NCBI RefSeq assembly: GCF_000814825.1
Contig: NZ_CP009302.1
Location: 1,178,001 to 1,242,000 of the forward strand
DNA: 64,000 nt
Source of the DNA: Berryella intestinalis
GTDB lineage: Bacteria > Actinomycetota > Coriobacteriia > Coriobacteriales > Eggerthellaceae
Direction: 5' to 3'
Shown here: positions 53,486 to 61,759 of the stretch, in pieces
How the letters are laid out: each line of letters starts with the position of its first letter
Numbering within the stretch: the first letter of the stretch is position 1
Notes under the pieces: generated by a model
What the model was told of the DNA's origin: nothing
The model's database searches: none
The model's input: the letters and a program-made list of their open reading frames with translations, nothing else
Translations under genes and position numbers: made by a program

Positions 53486-54819
53486 CAGGCACCCACCGTC
53501 ACGCTAGCGGGCGCAGAGCCTTCCGTCGTCGATTTCCCGGAGACGATGGCCAGCTTGTCTCCCGCAGAGAGGGTCCCGTCAACCACTTCGATGGCGGCCT
53601 GGCTGGCGCTCTGGGCGATCACCTTGACCTTGACGTATTCGACGTCTTCGATCGTGGCGAGCTGGGAATCGGCGGGGACCTTGGCCACAGCGGGATCGCC
53701 GTCGGAGTCGGTGAGCGCGATGGCGGGAACGATGAGCGTCTTTTCAAGGCTGAGCGTGGAGATGTCCACATGAGCCGTCATGCCGCTTTTCAGGCGCTCG
53801 TCGGGAGAATCGATCTGCAGCGTGACCTCGTAGCGGACCGTCGAAGAAGACGCCGCCGCACCCGCAGCCGCACCCGCCGCGGAAGCAGCCGCATCGTTCG
53901 AGCTCGTCTGGGAGATGTGGGTGACGGTTGCCTCGGAGACGAGGTCGGGGTACGCGTCGAAGGTCACCTTGCCCTTCTGGCCCTCCTTCACCTTCGCGAT
54001 ATCGATCTCGGAAACGGGCACTTTCACCTCGAGCGACGTCATGTCGGCCACGCGCAGCGGAGCCTTGCCCTGGGTGGAAAGCGACGCGAGCGAAGTTCCC
54101 TCGGTGATGTTGCACTCGATGACCGTTCCGGACACCGTGGCGCGCACCGTGCGCTTGTCCGCCTTCTCGACAGCGGCGTCGTAGGCCTGCTGGGCCGAGG
54201 TGAGGGTGGCGTTCGCCGTATTCAGTTGGGCTTGGGCGTCGGAGATCTGAACCGCGGTGCTGTCGACGAGGATGGGGTTGCCCTGGGCGTCCATCGACTG
54301 GGTCACCGAAGGCGCCGCCTTTGCCGTGTTCAGGCGGTTCTGAGCTTGGGTGACGCCGTCTTTGGCGGTCTGGAGGGCCGATCTGGCCTGGGCGACCGCG
54401 GTGTCGAGGTCGTCGTTCTTAACGGTGTAGAGAACGTCTCCCTCCTGGACCTGCTGGCCTTCGGAAACCTTGAGCTCGGAGACGATGCCCTCGACCTCGG
54501 ACGAAGCGACCATGGTGCGAACCGGCTGCAGCGACGCCTTGCCCTGCACCACGTCCTCGAAGGCCCCCTCGGTGACATCCACCGTCTCCAACGGCTTCGA
54601 CGCAGTGGCGTTCAGGATGCTGTTGACGGCGATCGCGATCACTGCGACGAGGGCGATGACGACCCCTACGATGATGACGGCCTTCCTCGGACCCTTCTTC
54701 TTCGCCTGCGAAGCGCTGGTCAGAGGGGTGAAGCTGTTCAGTTCGACCGTGGTGTTCGCAGTCTTGGCAGACGGAGGCATGACCGGCAGCTTGCCGTGTT
54801 GGGGGGTCGGTGAGTTCAT
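53485..54819 (-). CDS. Membrane-fusion (HlyD/MacA-like) efflux subunit
   Basis: The 444-residue protein has a cytoplasmic N-terminus, one helix ([19 protein letters not shown], about 47-65), then lipoyl and barrel-sandwich halves ([25 protein letters not shown] and [19 protein letters not shown]) flanking a coiled-coil hairpin with [12 protein letters not shown] beta-barrel region follows, with an Ala/Ser-rich insert near residues 308-325. In this monoderm-like setting it would connect the MacB-like permease to the cell wall space. It is first in the operon. Confidence 0.9.
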   Translation of the reverse strand: MNSPTPQHGKLPVMPPSAKTANTTVELNSFTPLTSASQAKKKGPRKAVIIVGVVIALVAVIAIAVNSILNATASKPLETVDVTEGAFEDVVQGKASLQPVRTMVASSEVEGIVSELKVSEGQQVQEGDVLYTVKNDDLDTAVAQARSALQTAKDGVTQAQNRLNTAKAAPSVTQSMDAQGNPILVDSTAVQISDAQAQLNTANATLTSAQQAYDAAVEKADKRTVRATVSGTVIECNITEGTSLASLSTQGKAPLRVADMTSLEVKVPVSEIDIAKVKEGQKGKVTFDAYPDLVSEATVTHISQTSSNDAAASAAGAAAGAAASSSTVRYEVTLQIDSPDERLKSGMTAHVDISTLSLEKTLIVPAIALTDSDGDPAVAKVPADSQLATIEDVEYVKVKVIAQSASQAAIEVVDGTLSAGDKLAIVSGKSTTEGSAPASVTVGA

Positions 54820-55080
54820 TCCGGTTCCTTTCCTCTGGTTCGTGCAACCCAGCTAAGCAAACGCAAACTAACAAGATTATCTTATCAAAGAGCACCTTCG
54901 CCATCCTTACGGGAACCTTAAACCTAGCTTGCATTTCGCATCGGCCCAGGCGATTTCCCGCTCCTTGCCGTCGACGGCCCGACCGTGCCCTCAAGCCCTC
55001 GGCGCCCGAACCCAGCGGCATCCGCGGCAAGGGCCGCCCCGGGTCGGCCCTTGCGGACCGATGCCGGGGCGGCCACGAGC
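54820..55080. promoter_or_regulatory. Region between the MerR gene and the efflux operon
   Basis: The part near 54870-54930 is AT-rich and should hold the efflux promoter (minus-strand GATAAT near 54880). A CCTTA-CGGGAA-CCTTA direct repeat (around 54913-54928) is a possible operator. A GC-rich hairpin (GCAAGGGCCG...CGGCCCTTGC, about 55027-55054) follows the MerR gene without a T-tract. Confidence 0.4.
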
Positions 55081-55848
55081 CTACGACGCCGCCGATTCGA
55101 CCGAATCGACGCTCGCCTCGGCGCACCAATCGCGCGTTCCGCAGCAGGGACACGAAAGCTTGCGCGCAACCGGGGTATGCCCCGAGAACATGAACTCCCG
55201 AAGGCTCGGGCTAAACACCTCGCGGCAATGCGGGCAGACGTAGCGCGCATCGCGATGATACGCCTCCGCCAACTGCCAAGCGACGATCAGAGCCAGGGGA
55301 AGCACCAGGGCGAATACAAGCCATTCGCCCCTCGTCACACCCAGCACCACCGCCGAGATCAGCACCGCATCGACCGCGAGGCCCTCGACGATCATCCTGC
55401 GCTTCATCCGGTAGAGCCTCGTCTTCTCAGATGCCTGCTTCGCCATGATGTTGTCCATGCACGTCTCGGATACCTCCGGCATGCGGCCTTGTTCGCTCAG
55501 GCTGGCCCGAACGGCCGCGATCGAGCGGATCATCGCCCGCCTCGCATCCAGATCCGCAGCGATCGCTTTCTCCTGCTCGTCCAGGATGCATTCAAGGGCG
55601 GCCGTGTCATCGGGCCGAGCGAGGACCTCGCGTATCGTCCTCAGGCTCAGCCCCATCGATTTCAGAAGGCACACGGTCCTCAGGACGCCGATAGCCTCCT
55701 CGTTGTAGAGCCGTCGGCCCCCTTCGGAGCGCCCGCTCGGAGAGACGAGGCCGCGATCGTCGTAGTATTGGACCGTCCTTACCGAAACCCCGCACATCTC
55801 GGCGACCTCGCCGGTAGTGAAGAGCTTTCCTTTCTCTTCTTGCGACAT
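55081..55848 (-). CDS. MerR-family regulator with membrane segment and zinc-ribbon tail
   Basis: The 255-residue protein has the MerR HTH (residues 9-75: FTTGEVAEMCGVSVRTVQYYDDRG, SEGGRRLYNEEAI) and a dimerisation helix. Two hydrophobic helices (about 152-172 and 176-196) follow, and then a zinc-ribbon with CPHC at 205-208 and CPCC at 233-236. A MerR protein with membrane helices and a ribbon is unusual and may sense the envelope. GGAGG precedes ATG 55848, and the MerR-type promoter just upstream excludes the longer reading. It probably controls the efflux operon downstream. Confidence 0.88.
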   Translation of the reverse strand: MSQEEKGKLFTTGEVAEMCGVSVRTVQYYDDRGLVSPSGRSEGGRRLYNEEAIGVLRTVCLLKSMGLSLRTIREVLARPDDTAALECILDEQEKAIAADLDARRAMIRSIAAVRASLSEQGRMPEVSETCMDNIMAKQASEKTRLYRMKRRMIVEGLAVDAVLISAVVLGVTRGEWLVFALVLPLALIVAWQLAEAYHRDARYVCPHCREVFSPSLREFMFSGHTPVARKLSCPCCGTRDWCAEASVDSVESAAS

Positions 55849-55871
55849 GGACGTCACCTCCTTCACCTCGC

Positions 55872-55902
55872 ATGGAACACCCTCACGTTGCGTTACGAGC
55901 AA
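55872..55902 (-). promoter_or_regulatory. MerR-type promoter with 19-bp spacer
   Basis: Minus-strand TTGCTC (55897-55902) and TTCCAT (55872-55877) are separated by exactly 19 bp containing GTAACG...CGTGAGGGTG, like autoregulated MerR promoters. It is likely bound by the product of the gene it precedes. Confidence 0.65.
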
Positions 55903-55942
55903 GTGCTTTTTTCAAAAAATAAAGGCGACGCGGCGTAACGAA

Positions 55943-55970
55943 GCGCCCCTCTCGGTACGGAGAGGGGCGC
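55943..55970 (-). terminator. Hairpin after the YqhA-like gene
   Basis: GCGCCCCTCT and AGAGGGGCGC form a perfect 10-bp stem with an 8-nt loop. It lies about 65 bp beyond the stop at 56036. No T-tract is present, so it is a weak terminator candidate. Confidence 0.5.
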
Positions 55971-56035
55971 GAGCAGGACTATGACGCGCGATAGCGGACC
56001 CGAAACCCCCGGACCGCTCGCTGCAAAAACCGGGT

Positions 56036-56656
56036 TTAGAACAGCCCTTCGTCTTCGCGATGGCCAGAATCCTCCCCCTTGTGGTTGATGACCAGCTTCA
56101 CGAACAGCGTCAGCGTGAGGATGATGACCCCCGAGGACAGCCCGAGCCACAGCAAGTCGAGCCCCTTGACCGCATCCTCGAGAATCTTCCCGAGAAACGA
56201 CACGCCGATCATCACGCAGATGACGGCGACCAGGCGCTCTTTGAGGTCGTCGAAGTCCCTGAACGTCAACCATTTCGGAAGCGGGATGTTGTCGCTGATG
56301 AACAGGGTGAACAATCCAAGCGACAGCAGGTACAGGGCCACCGACAGCAAAAACAGGTCGGCGTACTCGACATAGAGGGCCGCCAGGCGCAGGATCGACT
56401 CGTCGCCCAAAACGACGGCGCCCACCGTGGTCGCCACCGCCTCGATAAGCGTGTTCAGCGACAGCGCGACGGCGATTATCAGCAGCCCGAACGACGGGAT
56501 GGCGGCGACGATGCGCGTCCAGCTGGCGATTTGGCGCGCCGAGCGGGATCGGGCGGCGTTGCGGCGCGAGGCTTCCGTCTCGGCCGCGTCCCTCCCGTCC
56601 GCTGATGCGGATCCGGCGCTTTGCACGATCTCTTCGTTCTGTTTGTTCTCGGTCAC
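56036..56656 (-). CDS. YqhA-family (UPF0114) membrane protein
   Basis: The 206-residue protein has a charged N-terminus and four helices (IPSFGLLIIAVALSL, ADLFLLSVALYLLSLGLFTLFI, LVAVICVMIGVSFLG, LSSGVIILTLTLFVKLVIN). The segment LPKWLTFRDFDDLKERL matches the YqhA/UPF0114 family, which is thought to include small channel or transport proteins. It lies 35 bp downstream of pepC on the same strand. Function is unproven. Confidence 0.85.
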   Translation of the reverse strand: MTENKQNEEIVQSAGSASADGRDAAETEASRRNAARSRSARQIASWTRIVAAIPSFGLLIIAVALSLNTLIEAVATTVGAVVLGDESILRLAALYVEYADLFLLSVALYLLSLGLFTLFISDNIPLPKWLTFRDFDDLKERLVAVICVMIGVSFLGKILEDAVKGLDLLWLGLSSGVIILTLTLFVKLVINHKGEDSGHREDEGLF

Positions 56657-56691
56657 GTAGGTCCTTTCGGGTTTCTTCTCTTACGCGGCTT

Positions 56692-58041
56692 CTATGCAAG
56701 CGCGCCCATGGGGTCCCAGGGGCTCAGCTCGATGGGCTCCATGGTCTCGAATACCTCGCGCTGCTGATCGGTCAGGTACTTCTTATCGACCACCACCTGG
56801 TACACGTACTCGTCGAACCAGGCGTCGGTCAAGGTGTCGAACCCGTCTTTCGCATGGTCTTTGCCCCAGCTGTTCTCCACCTTCCACAGCGTGGACCGCC
56901 CCCCTTCGTCAAGGTTGACGCCTTCGAGCACCATCGCATGGGTCATGAGCGACTCACCGTAATCGAGGCGCGCGGCCTTGTCGAAATCACCCACGATCGG
57001 AAACCCGAACAGCTCGTCGATCGCCAGGGCGTCGAGGTCCATGATGCCCTCTTCCTGGATGAAGGACTGGTCGACGTCGCAGCCGAACCACACCGGCAGG
57101 CCGTCTTCGAGCTGCTTGATCGCCGCCCGCTTCAGCTCGGCGGGCTCGAGGTTGAGGTAGCGCACTCCCCCGGCTTCCACGACGTTTCCCAGACGGGACA
57201 CGGTGTAGGTGCGGCCGAAGGGCTTATCGGCCGTGGGAGCCGAGATCAGCGACACGTAGTCGTCCAGATCCAGCCCCACCGCCCGCTCGTAGAACTCGTG
57301 CGGGGTGAAGGTTCCCGACAGCGCCATGTTGTCGTCTTTGTCGCGCAGGCGCACCGAAAACGACGCTGGCGGCTCGCCCAGGCAGGTGACCAGAAGCGCG
57401 TAGACGTTGGCCATCATCTCCTTTTTCCGCGCGCGCAGCTCTTCGACCGAAGCGCCCCCCTCGAACGCGGCCCTCAGCTTGTGGGCGCTCGACCGCAGGT
57501 AACGGGTGAGGTAGCCGTCCAGATCGCGCGTGTTGGAAGACGAGGCCGACTCGGGCATGGCCTCTTTGGGAACCACGCCGTACTTCTTCACCAGCGCCTT
57601 GAACATATCCCACTGCCCGCCGTCGCTGACCGGATCGGTCAGCAGGAACGACACGAGGCGCCCGTTGACCGGCTGGTCGGCGGTGTCGATGATGTTCTCG
57701 AAGAAGTAGTTGCTCTTCTCCAGCTTGTCCCAGAACAGCGGGTAGGCCTGAGAGAGCTCGAAGTCCTTCAGCTTGTACGACTCGATGACGCGCATGCGCA
57801 TGGTGTTCAGCGATGCGAACATCCAGCAGCGCCCCGAGCGCTTCTGGTCGGTGCGCGCGCCCTGCTTCACCTCGATGTCGAAGGTCGTGGTGTTGAGGGC
57901 GGCCGCCTCCGGAACGCGCGCGACGGCGCGCACGCCCTTGGCGGTGACGGCGTTTTTCGCCACGACGTTGGCACGCTGGCCGAAGAAGGCCTCGGAAGCG
58001 GCGGAGACGTCGGACGCGGTGACGGTTGAAAGATCGCTCAT
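56692..58041 (-). CDS. pepC: Aminopeptidase C (bleomycin hydrolase family, C1B)
   Basis: The 449-residue cysteine peptidase has the active-site QKRSGRCWMFASLN (cysteine 72), the histidine in LMTHAMVLEGVN (about residue 367) and the asparagine in WKVENSWGKDH. The length matches PepC, and the C-terminal end trims the hexamer's own active sites in this family. It degrades peptides from the N terminus in the cytoplasm. It is divergent from the Mrp gene. Confidence 0.95.
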   Translation of the reverse strand: MSDLSTVTASDVSAASEAFFGQRANVVAKNAVTAKGVRAVARVPEAAALNTTTFDIEVKQGARTDQKRSGRCWMFASLNTMRMRVIESYKLKDFELSQAYPLFWDKLEKSNYFFENIIDTADQPVNGRLVSFLLTDPVSDGGQWDMFKALVKKYGVVPKEAMPESASSSNTRDLDGYLTRYLRSSAHKLRAAFEGGASVEELRARKKEMMANVYALLVTCLGEPPASFSVRLRDKDDNMALSGTFTPHEFYERAVGLDLDDYVSLISAPTADKPFGRTYTVSRLGNVVEAGGVRYLNLEPAELKRAAIKQLEDGLPVWFGCDVDQSFIQEEGIMDLDALAIDELFGFPIVGDFDKAARLDYGESLMTHAMVLEGVNLDEGGRSTLWKVENSWGKDHAKDGFDTLTDAWFDEYVYQVVVDKKYLTDQQREVFETMEPIELSPWDPMGALA

Positions 58042-58274
58042 GCTTATCGGTCCTCTCTGGGAAAACGGGCGCGTGCGCCCCTGTCTAACCTGACAAGAAT
58101 ACCATGTGGCAACATGTCGTTCACAATGCGTTTCCCAAGCGCAAGAAGAGTTTCAGAGCCCGGGGGCGCCGCGGGCCTTGTGCTATCATGCTGGCAGTTC
58201 GACGAGAGACGGCCCGCTTAAAAACGCAGACGGGTCGGACGATTCGCGTTTCGCGCGCATGAAAAGAGGTAACC

Positions 58275-59150
58275 ATGTCTGAAGAATGCAGCGCTTCGAG
58301 CTGCTCGAGCTGCGGCGTATCCGGCTGCGGGTCCCGCAAGGCGCCCGAGGAGAAGCCCAAGACGGCCCGCGCCAACGTCAAGCACGTCATCGGCGTCGTT
58401 TCCGGCAAGGGAGGCGTCGGCAAGTCGCTGGTCACCAGCCTGCTCGCCAGCCAGATGCACAAGCGCGGCTTCAAGGTGGGCATCTTGGACGCCGACATCA
58501 CCGGGCCCTCCATCCCCAAGGCCTTCGGTATGAGCGGACGCCTGACCGCCGATAACGACGGCATCAACCCCGGCATGACGGAAAGCGGCATCAAGGTGAT
58601 GTCCGTCAACCTCATGCTTCCCCAGGAAGATATGGCGGTTGCCTGGCGCGGTCCGGTCATCACCGGCCTCCTGAAGCAGTTCTGGGAGGAAACCAACTGG
58701 GAAGACGTCGATTACCTGTTCGTCGACATGCCTCCGGGAACCTCCGACATCTTCCTCACCGTCATGCAGTCCTTCCCCCTCGAAGGCATCGTCACCGTGT
58801 CCGCCCCCCAGGAGCTGGTCGCCATGATTGTGGGCAAGGCCGTGAACCTGGCGCACGACATGAACGTCCCGGTCATAGGCCTGGTCGAGAACATGGCGTA
58901 CTTCAAGTGCGACGAATGCGACAAGGAGCACTTCATATTCGGAGAGCCCCAGGGACGCTTCGTGGCGAAGCGCTACCAGATCCCGGCGTACTCCACCCTG
59001 CCCATCGACCCCGAGTTCGCGCGCCTGTGCGACATGGGAAAGGTCGAGGATTACGACGTCGCCGACAAGCTCGATCCCATCATCGAGCAGATCGAGATCG
59101 CATCGCGTCTGGCCGACGCGAAGAAAGAGGGCGAACAGGCCCAGGGTTAG
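58275..59150 (+). CDS. Mrp/NBP35-type iron-sulfur carrier ATPase
   Basis: The 291-residue P-loop protein has VSGKGGVGKSLVTS (deviant Walker A), DADITGPSIP, DMPPGTSDIFLT and a C-terminal CDEC pair (near 215) that bridges a [4Fe-4S] cluster between subunits. The N-terminus has a cysteine-rich stretch (CSASSCSSCGVSGCG) like Nbp35. It delivers clusters to apoproteins, relevant to the many Fe-S enzymes nearby. A TATCAT -10-like element is near 58185, and a strong terminator follows the gene. Confidence 0.94.
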   Translation: MSEECSASSCSSCGVSGCGSRKAPEEKPKTARANVKHVIGVVSGKGGVGKSLVTSLLASQMHKRGFKVGILDADITGPSIPKAFGMSGRLTADNDGINPGMTESGIKVMSVNLMLPQEDMAVAWRGPVITGLLKQFWEETNWEDVDYLFVDMPPGTSDIFLTVMQSFPLEGIVTVSAPQELVAMIVGKAVNLAHDMNVPVIGLVENMAYFKCDECDKEHFIFGEPQGRFVAKRYQIPAYSTLPIDPEFARLCDMGKVEDYDVADKLDPIIEQIEIASRLADAKKEGEQAQG

Positions 59151-59221
59151 ACGCCCGCCGCACCCCGTGCCGCGCAACCGGCCGCAAGCCGATGCGCAGC
59201 GCACCTTGTGCCCAACGAACG

Positions 59222-59256
59222 ACGGCCCCCGTTATCGGCAAGATAACGGGGGCCGT
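59222..59256. terminator. Strong hairpin terminator
   Basis: A perfect 15-bp stem (ACGGCCCCCGTTATC and its complement) with a 5-nt loop sits between the Mrp gene and the end of nrfH. It can serve both convergent transcripts. Confidence 0.85.
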
Positions 59257-59298
59257 TTCGTAGGCGGAAGCGTCGGCTTGGGCAGCCGCGGCGCAAAG

Positions 59299-60051
59299 CT
59301 AGCTCAGCGCAGCATGCGCGTTGGCCTTCGCGTCAGCCAGGATGCGATCTCCCTCGGCCTTGGTCACCCAACCGGACGGCATCGAGACGTTCTCGTGCTG
59401 GTGGCAACCCGTGCAGACCATCACGCTGGCGCGATGGCCCTTGTGGCACTCCCCGCACTCAACCTGCAGGTTCTCGTGGTGCTGGGCATGCGGGTTGAAG
59501 TCCATCCACGACGTGGACTCCTCGAGCTTCTTGCGGTCGACCAACCCGTCGGAACCGCGCAGGTACGAATGGCATCCCGAGTTCACGCAGAACTGCGTCC
59601 CCTCGGTTCCCTCCCAGGCGGTCAGCTGACTGAGCGTGGGCTCGGTCTGCGGGAACTCGTACCCGCCCGTGGTCTGTTGAACCGCTTCGCTGATCTGCTG
59701 CTTCACCACGGGATGATGGCAACCCATGCAGCGGATCTCGGGCTTGCCCGTCGCGTTGGTCTCGCGATGGCGCGTCGAAAGCAGGGCCGTGGTGTCGGAT
59801 ACGGCGTTGCCGTACTTGTCGACGCCGGCAACGCCTTCGTCCTGGAGGTAGGTTTCCAAGTACGGATCCATGTTGTGGCAGATGGAAGCGCAGAATCCCG
59901 GAGTCTCGTGCCATTCCCAGAACCCGATGCCCACCGCGGCGACCAGCACGGCGGCAACGCCGATGATCGCGAACCGGCGGCCTTTGGGCGCCTTCTTTCG
60001 GGGAGAGGCGACCTCGGCAGCCTCTCCCGTTTCGATCTTGTTCTCAGCCAT
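59299..60051 (-). CDS. nrfH: NrfH-like multiheme cytochrome c (quinol oxidase partner of NrfA)
   Basis: The 250-residue protein has one N-terminal helix (about 27-45) and an extracytoplasmic part with five heme-type motifs. Two spacings are unusual: CASICH (C54, C58, H59; CX3CH) and CVNSGCH (C155, C160, H161; CX4CH). CMGCH (108), CGECH (199) and CTGCH (213) are normal. NrfH takes electrons from menaquinol and hands them to NrfA. The protein is longer than typical four-heme NrfH. It follows nrfA by 15 bp, so the order is nrfA-nrfH. Confidence 0.88.
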   Translation of the reverse strand: MAENKIETGEAAEVASPRKKAPKGRRFAIIGVAAVLVAAVGIGFWEWHETPGFCASICHNMDPYLETYLQDEGVAGVDKYGNAVSDTTALLSTRHRETNATGKPEIRCMGCHHPVVKQQISEAVQQTTGGYEFPQTEPTLSQLTAWEGTEGTQFCVNSGCHSYLRGSDGLVDRKKLEESTSWMDFNPHAQHHENLQVECGECHKGHRASVMVCTGCHQHENVSMPSGWVTKAEGDRILADAKANAHAALS

Positions 60052-60066
60052 GTCGATTACCTCCGA

Positions 60067-61443
60067 TTACCGCTGATCGTGTTTCGCGTAGTACTCTTCG
60101 GAAGTCTCCTCGAGCTGGTAGTCCTTGCTCGGATCGTATTCGCTCACGAACTTGTCGGGCGACGACTCCTCGCCCAGGATCTGGTCGCCCTCGTCCAGCA
60201 GCGCCTCGGACTTGGCCAGAACCTCGTCGAACAGGGCGGGGTTATGGCAGCCGTTGGAGTTCTCTGCGTAAGCGGAGTTCCAGTAGAACGTGGACTCGCG
60301 CTGGATGGTGCGCAGGCGCTCGAGCTGCTCGTCGGTGAGCGTGCCGGCCTGAACGGCCTTCACGAAGTTCTGGACGAAGCTGGCGTTGCGCATGCCGTTC
60401 TGGTGGATGGCGTCGTCGTACTTCTCCATGATGGCCTTCATCTCGGACTTGAGGTCCGCATGGCACTTGGAGCAATCGTTCTTGATCAGCTCTTCGTTCT
60501 GAAGCGGGCTGGTCCAGTAGTGGCTGTGATAGGCCTCGCCGTCGGCGTTGGTCTTAACAGCCATGTGGCAGTCGGCGCAGTCGTAACCGAGCTGAACCAT
60601 GTGGTTGCCCATGCCTCCGTTGGTGTACTCGAACTCGGAGTGGCGCACTGCGATCATCTTGGCGCCCGTCTCGGGATAGGTCCAGTCCACATACCCATGC
60701 TCGTCGTACCACTTCAGGGCGTTTTCGGGCGTCATGGTGGTCACGTCGTCGTAGGGGCTGGTGGGCTCACCGGTGGTCGCGTTCATCGAATAGTCGCAGT
60801 GGCACTGGCCGCACACCTCGCTGGACAGGTGGCGCTTGTCGGCGTTATCGCCCAGCGCGCGCTTCCAATCGGCGCGCTCGATGCGCAGCGCGGAGGGGTT
60901 CTCGTTCTCGTGGCACATCGCGCACGTGATGCCGTCCTCGCACTGCTCGGCGACCTCGAAGAAGTTCGACTTCCACGCCGATTCGCCCTGCTGGGCCACC
61001 ATTTCGCTGATGTCGGGCGTCTTGCAGGCCAGGCACTGCGCCTTGGTCTTCTCGCCCACGCGGCCGTTGTGGGTCACGGTGTACATCGAGCTGGTGTGCC
61101 CACCGGCATCATAGAAGAACTTGGCATAGCCGTATCCCTTGCCGAGCGTGACCATTTCGGGGCACCTGGCGTTACGGTTGCCGTCCTCCTCGGGCCATTC
61201 GTTCTTCTCGTTCTCGAAATACGAGGTGTACTGATCGGGGTACTGATCTTTCCACGCCTCGGTTCCGATGAGCCCGAACTTGTTCTTCTGGTCGACCGGC
61301 ACCACCGTGGGCGCCTTGCCCACAGGAGTCGGATTCCCTTCGTTGGCCTTCGGGGCGCATCCCATGACGCCGACGACGACCATCACCGCAACGAACGCCG
61401 CAACGGTGATTTGGAGCTTCATGCTCCTTTTCCTACTTCCCAT
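60067..61443 (-). CDS. nrfA: Cytochrome c nitrite reductase (ammonia-forming)
   Basis: The 458-residue protein has a lipoprotein signal with lipobox VMGC (cysteine 29), so it should be anchored outside the membrane. Five heme sites are visible: the catalytic CLACK (137-141, lysine ligand), CAMCH (174), CGQCH (211), CADCH (289) and CSKCH (324). It reduces nitrite to ammonium with six electrons. ATG 61443 has GGAGG 4 nt upstream. A second ATG at 61422 lies too close to its AGGAG. Confidence 0.96.
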   Translation of the reverse strand: MGSRKRSMKLQITVAAFVAVMVVVGVMGCAPKANEGNPTPVGKAPTVVPVDQKNKFGLIGTEAWKDQYPDQYTSYFENEKNEWPEEDGNRNARCPEMVTLGKGYGYAKFFYDAGGHTSSMYTVTHNGRVGEKTKAQCLACKTPDISEMVAQQGESAWKSNFFEVAEQCEDGITCAMCHENENPSALRIERADWKRALGDNADKRHLSSEVCGQCHCDYSMNATTGEPTSPYDDVTTMTPENALKWYDEHGYVDWTYPETGAKMIAVRHSEFEYTNGGMGNHMVQLGYDCADCHMAVKTNADGEAYHSHYWTSPLQNEELIKNDCSKCHADLKSEMKAIMEKYDDAIHQNGMRNASFVQNFVKAVQAGTLTDEQLERLRTIQRESTFYWNSAYAENSNGCHNPALFDEVLAKSEALLDEGDQILGEESSPDKFVSEYDPSKDYQLEETSEEYYAKHDQR

Positions 61444-61759
61444 TATTCCTCCCCCATTCAGCAGATGTAAGGACCCTTTTATTCTACTGAACTGGAGAAC
61501 CTATTAATATTGACGGGTATATCCGATTAAACGATAGGTGAGCGATAGGTTTTTAACACGCTATCTGTAAAACTATTATTTAAGCAATCTATTCTACCGA
61601 ATATATCTTCATAATGTATGTTTTAGATATAGCTTTTATTGATAGTATCGATAAATAAGATATCTATATGATTGATCTATCAGAACCATCGCTTGAAGGT
61701 ATCCCGAAACGAAGAACGCCGGTGCACTAGAGGCACCGGCGTTCGATTCGGTCGGGTTC
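61444..61759. promoter_or_regulatory. AT-rich region upstream of nrfA
   Basis: 61480-61690 is strikingly AT-rich against the high-GC background. It contains a CGATAGGT direct repeat 11 bp apart near 61534-61555 and several GATAG and ATCGAT-type dyads (around 61640-61680), consistent with a regulated promoter for nrfAH. No exact Fnr or NarL box is present. Confidence 0.55.
61714..61744 (-). terminator. Terminator of the LPXTG gene
   Basis: GAACGCCGGTGC and GCACCGGCGTTC form a perfect 12-bp stem with a 7-nt loop, 15-45 bp past the LPXTG stop codon. Only short T's follow. Confidence 0.7.
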
